Positions 5,088-6,857 of a stretch of 6,857 nucleotides of DNA are shown here, in pieces. Below the pieces are notes generated by a model, which was not told the DNA's origin, searched no databases, and worked only from the letters and a program-made list of their open reading frames with translations. Numbering within the stretch: position 1 is the stretch's first letter; each line of letters begins with the position of its first letter. The translations under genes were made by a program, and so were the position numbers. The stretch is from Alphaproteobacteria bacterium (lineage in GTDB: Bacteria; Pseudomonadota; Alphaproteobacteria; UBA2136; UBA6156): positions 1 to 6,857 of the forward strand of contig JADCGN010000044.1 of the NCBI GenBank assembly GCA_020249005.1, given 5' to 3'.

Positions 5088-5381
5088 ATGCTGGGTATCC
5101 GTTTATGGTCCGAAAAGCTTCGTGTGGCTCCCGGCAAGATAATGGTGACCAACCCGGCCAAACGCTGGGCCAGCTGCGACCACCGCAACAACCTCCGCTT
5201 CAATTGGCGGGTGATGATGGTGCCGTCTTCCCTGATCGATTACGTGGTGGCCCACGAGCTTTGCCATGTGGTGCATAAGAACCATTCGCCTGATTTCTGG
5301 CGCTTGCTGGGCTCCATTATGCCGGATTATGGCCAGCGGAAAGTTGCCTTGAAGAAGTATGGGCAAAACCTGGATCTTTAA
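5088..5381 (+). CDS. Truncated YgjP/SprT-like metalloprotease (C-terminal catalytic part)
   Basis: This 97-residue protein matches the C-terminal third of the YgjP/DUF45 zinc-peptidase family. It has KRWASCDHRNNLRFNWR (residues 25-41, normally RWGSC..G.L.FNWRL), the zinc motif HELCH (56-60) inside DYVVAHELCH, and the third ligand region NHSPDFW (65-71). Full members are roughly 230 residues, so about 130 N-terminal residues are missing. Upstream DNA has an in-frame stop 2 codons before the ATG and no recognisable family sequence. The zinc site is complete, yet the fold probably is not, so this may be a 5'-truncated pseudogene, although the frame is clean to its stop codon. The YgjP substrate is unknown. 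A terminator lies 85 bp downstream. Confidence 0.75.
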   Translation: MLGIRLWSEKLRVAPGKIMVTNPAKRWASCDHRNNLRFNWRVMMVPSSLIDYVVAHELCHVVHKNHSPDFWRLLGSIMPDYGQRKVALKKYGQNLDL

Positions 5382-5409
5382 TTTGTCGGACAATCCAAGG
5401 ATAAAACCA

Positions 5410-5457
5410 TTGATAAACAATATTTACCTTGATAAACGGAACAGAATATCCTAAATT
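5410..5457 (+). promoter_or_regulatory. Promoter candidate with TTGATAAAC direct repeat
   Basis: TTGATAAAC occurs at 5410-5418 and 5429-5437. The second copy supplies TTGATA, spaced 17 bp from TAAATT (5452-5457), a good sigma-70 match aimed at the gene starting at 5503. The repeat could also be an operator. Transcription would begin at about 5464, just before the hairpin at 5467, which is awkward. Confidence 0.4.
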
Positions 5458-5466
5458 TTATTACAG

Positions 5467-5488
5467 TCGCCAGCAATGGCGATTTTTT
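5467..5488 (+). terminator. Rho-independent terminator after the YgjP-like gene
   Basis: The stem TCGCCA/TGGCGA is closed by a GCAA tetraloop and followed by six T. It ends the metalloprotease fragment unit, but also lies inside the putative leader of the next gene, only 14 bp before its ATG. Confidence 0.8.
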
Positions 5489-5502
5489 GTTAGGATAGAA
5501 CA

Positions 5503-6150
5503 ATGGAACTCTGGGCGCCTGTACTGCTGACGGTCTTTGGCGTGAGCGCCTTTATCCTGGGGCTCATGGCCTGGTGGGGTGGCCGCTGGGTGCGCGTGTT
5601 GGCGTGCATCCTGTTGCTGCCGTGGCTGTATTATGGCCAATGGTATGGCCGGGTGCTGTGGGACATTCGGCTGATTGATGATGCGCACAGCCTCGCCATG
5701 CAGGATAGTATCCTGGCCGCCATTCATCGGGGTGAGGAGCGGTTACCCTTGGCTGCGGTAACCCCCTTTGCGTGGCACGCGGTGTGTGAAGTCTGGGCAG
5801 GCCAGGACTACCGTGATCATGCCGAACTGCAAAAGGTGTTTGGCCCACATCATCCCGTCAGCCTTGCGGCGGCCGACCCATGGGCTGATCATCCGTACCC
5901 GCTCTTTGCCACACCGCAAGGGCCCTACCTGCTGCAACCGTTCTTTGGGCGCTTTACCGAGGGGTTTCAAAACCTCTGGCGGGGGCGGACTTATCGGCAA
6001 GCCCTAGGGGGCAAGGGCTATGTGGTGGAGTTGGAGTTTGCGGCTAAGCCCGAAGACTCCAGCGCGCAGGTGTGTTTTACGGCGGAAGAAGCCTGGGTGC
6101 GGATCTATCCTGAGCCACACTGGGTGCAGGAGATAAACACGAAGTTCTGA
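5503..6150 (+). CDS. Uncharacterised membrane protein with two N-terminal helices
   Basis: I do not recognise this 215-residue protein. Two hydrophobic helices lie at about residues 5-24 and 29-46, separated by GGRWVR, so the N-terminus is a membrane hairpin. The rest (about 50-215) is soluble, rich in Trp, Tyr, His and Pro (for example GPHHPVSLAAADPWADHPYP, 114-133) and shows no known motif or Cys pair. AGGA at 5492-5495 precedes the ATG by 7 bp and supports this start. It is a single-gene unit between two terminators (5467-5488 and 6168-6188). Its position just upstream of the DUF6973/MuF-like gene raises the idea of an immunity or accessory partner, but the intervening terminator argues against tight co-expression. 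Confidence 0.75.
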   Translation: MELWAPVLLTVFGVSAFILGLMAWWGGRWVRVLACILLLPWLYYGQWYGRVLWDIRLIDDAHSLAMQDSILAAIHRGEERLPLAAVTPFAWHAVCEVWAGQDYRDHAELQKVFGPHHPVSLAAADPWADHPYPLFATPQGPYLLQPFFGRFTEGFQNLWRGRTYRQALGGKGYVVELEFAAKPEDSSAQVCFTAEEAWVRIYPEPHWVQEINTKF

Positions 6151-6167
6151 ATCAACCAAACTCATAC

Positions 6168-6188
6168 AGGCCCAACGGGGCCTTTTTT
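6168..6188 (+). terminator. Rho-independent terminator
   Basis: AGGCCC-AACG-GGGCCT (6168-6183) runs into a six-T tract (6183-6188). It lies 17 bp after the stop codon of the membrane-protein gene and 24 bp before the next ATG. Confidence 0.85.
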
Positions 6189-6212
6189 GTCATCAATAAG
6201 GAAGTTCAATGT

Positions 6213-6845
6213 ATGAAAGACATCATTTTTGAATGGGCCAACGACTGGGGCCGTGCCGTAGGGATTTATGGCATCCAAACAGAAACTTTGGGGCCAGGGC
6301 ATCATGATGACCTGGATGCGTTCCGTCACGCCTTCTGTCACGCCGTGTTGGTGAGCCTAATCAACGTCGCGAAAGCTGAAGTTCTCCTCCCTTGGCTGCC
6401 CATGAGAACAGATGTGGCCAAGTTGGCGTCCGAAATCATTGGGGCCTTGATGGAACACCCCATCATGGGCGCCAGCGCAAAACCCTGCCCGAAACATATG
6501 GACCTGCATAACAACGAGATCGGCAAGAATCTGGGGCTCAGCAAAACCGGTATGATATGGATCCTTGGCAAAGGCGGGAGCCCTTTTCAGGTCATTGCCG
6601 AGCGAATTGCACAGGCAGTTAAATCAGAACAAACCATTAATCGCTTGGATGACCCGCGTATGCCGATTGAGTGCTTTGCGGCGGCCCGCATACCGACGGG
6701 TGAGTATGTCTGGCGCACCCAAGGGGATGATAAGGTGCGGTTTGACCATGCGATGCGTGCAGGTAAGACCTTTCAGCTTGATCAACCGCCCGCTGGCGGC
6801 AATCCTCTCGCTTCCGCCAATGAATTTATCAACCGATCCACCTGA
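6213..6845 (+). CDS. DUF6973-like domain joined to a phage MuF-like C-terminal segment; possible toxin or effector
   Basis: This 210-residue protein has no signal peptide or membrane helix. Residues 32-44 (DDLDAFRHAFCHA) and 95-108 (HMDLHNNEIGKNLG) match the paired motifs of the DUF6973-like family, often found at the ends of secreted polymorphic proteins. Residues 164-197 (EYVWRTQGDDKVRFDHAM, then GKTFQLDQPPAGGNP) resemble the C-terminal signature of phage Mu gpF/SPP1 gp7 minor head proteins, which normally continues GGHPGE..NCRC. Here that ending is absent: NPLASA is encoded by the copied tRNA-Ser 3' end (6801-6819) and the final nine residues lie beyond it. AAGGAAG at 6198-6204 sets the start, 8 bp before the ATG. 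Function is inferred. Family names are from memory; the second is the firmer match. Confidence 0.72.
   Translation: MKDIIFEWANDWGRAVGIYGIQTETLGPGHHDDLDAFRHAFCHAVLVSLINVAKAEVLLPWLPMRTDVAKLASEIIGALMEHPIMGASAKPCPKHMDLHNNEIGKNLGLSKTGMIWILGKGGSPFQVIAERIAQAVKSEQTINRLDDPRMPIECFAAARIPTGEYVWRTQGDDKVRFDHAMRAGKTFQLDQPPAGGNPLASANEFINRST
6801..6819 (+). repeat. Right copy of 19-nt direct repeat (displaced tRNA-Ser 3' end), candidate attR
   Basis: AATCCTCTCGCTTCCGCCA matches the last 19 nt of tRNA-Ser at 18 positions. Identity ends abruptly on both sides, so no other part of the tRNA is present. It is translated as part of the C-terminus of the DUF6973/MuF-like protein. Confidence 0.7.
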
Positions 6846-6850
6846 GAGGA
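6845..6850 (+). promoter_or_regulatory. Ribosome-binding site for a gene just beyond the window
   Basis: AGAGGA overlaps the TGA stop codon at 6843-6845, and the window ends 7 bp later. A start codon at about 6856-6860 would give normal spacing and a tightly coupled downstream gene. An ATG at 6820 also opens a frame that stays open to the window end, but without a ribosome site. Confidence 0.35.
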
Positions 6851-6857
6851 ACCAGCC

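Larger units (their letters stand above)
4788..6819 (+). mobile_element. Possible small integrated islet or remnant in the tRNA-Ser 3' end
   Basis: The segment is bounded by the 19-nt tRNA-Ser direct repeat. It holds a hairpin-rich spacer, a truncated metalloprotease gene, a membrane-protein gene of unknown function and a DUF6973/MuF-like gene with phage affinity. It has an AT-rich patch, and its genes look less GC-rich than the envC-like gene. No integrase, excisionase or replication gene is present. It could be a decayed element, a satellite mobilised by another integrase, or one segment of a longer tandem insertion. The repeat pair is seen; the mobile nature is inferred. Confidence 0.42.

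Overview
The window looks like proteobacterial chromosome, with moderately high GC that is highest in the envC-like gene. The chemotaxis receptor and the EnvC-like protein resemble alphaproteobacterial versions, but I cannot name the organism. All three tRNA genes encode their CCA end.

Layout. Positions 1-1626 hold the 3' part of a Cache-type chemotaxis receptor gene with a GNRA-loop terminator. A stand-alone FTR1 iron permease gene follows (1737-2516). The next block is on the minus strand and reads tRNA-Leu(CAA), then an envC-like murein hydrolase activator gene, then a CAU-anticodon tRNA (3845 down to 2525). Between tRNA-Leu and envC, the last 18 nt of the tRNA recur about every 60 bp. Divergent from this block is a RibF-like gene (3911-4438) that has only the FMN adenylyltransferase domain. 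It ends inside a repeat array that leads into tRNA-Ser(GGA) at 4719-4806. The array has two 114-bp units (4491-4718), each starting with the first 19 nt of tRNA-Ser, and an older degenerate copy (4434-4490) in the same register. Each unit also carries a promoter-like element and a near-perfect antisense copy of the tRNA-Ser D arm.

Downstream of tRNA-Ser is a hairpin-rich spacer, then a C-terminal fragment of a YgjP/SprT-like metalloprotease, a two-helix membrane protein of unknown function, and a small protein joining a DUF6973-like domain to a phage MuF-like tail. The last 19 nt of tRNA-Ser recur (18 of 19 identical, same orientation) at 6801-6819, inside the end of that last gene. This is the usual footprint of integration into a tRNA 3' end, so 4788-6819 may be a small islet or the remnant of an integrated element. 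No integrase is visible.

The dominant theme is repeated copying of tRNA termini: the 5' end upstream of tRNA-Ser, the 3' end downstream of tRNA-Leu, and a displaced 3' end 2 kb from tRNA-Ser. Genes next to these copies (ribF, the ygjP fragment, the MuF-like gene) have truncated or replaced termini. The most unusual signal is the tRNA-Ser leader array.
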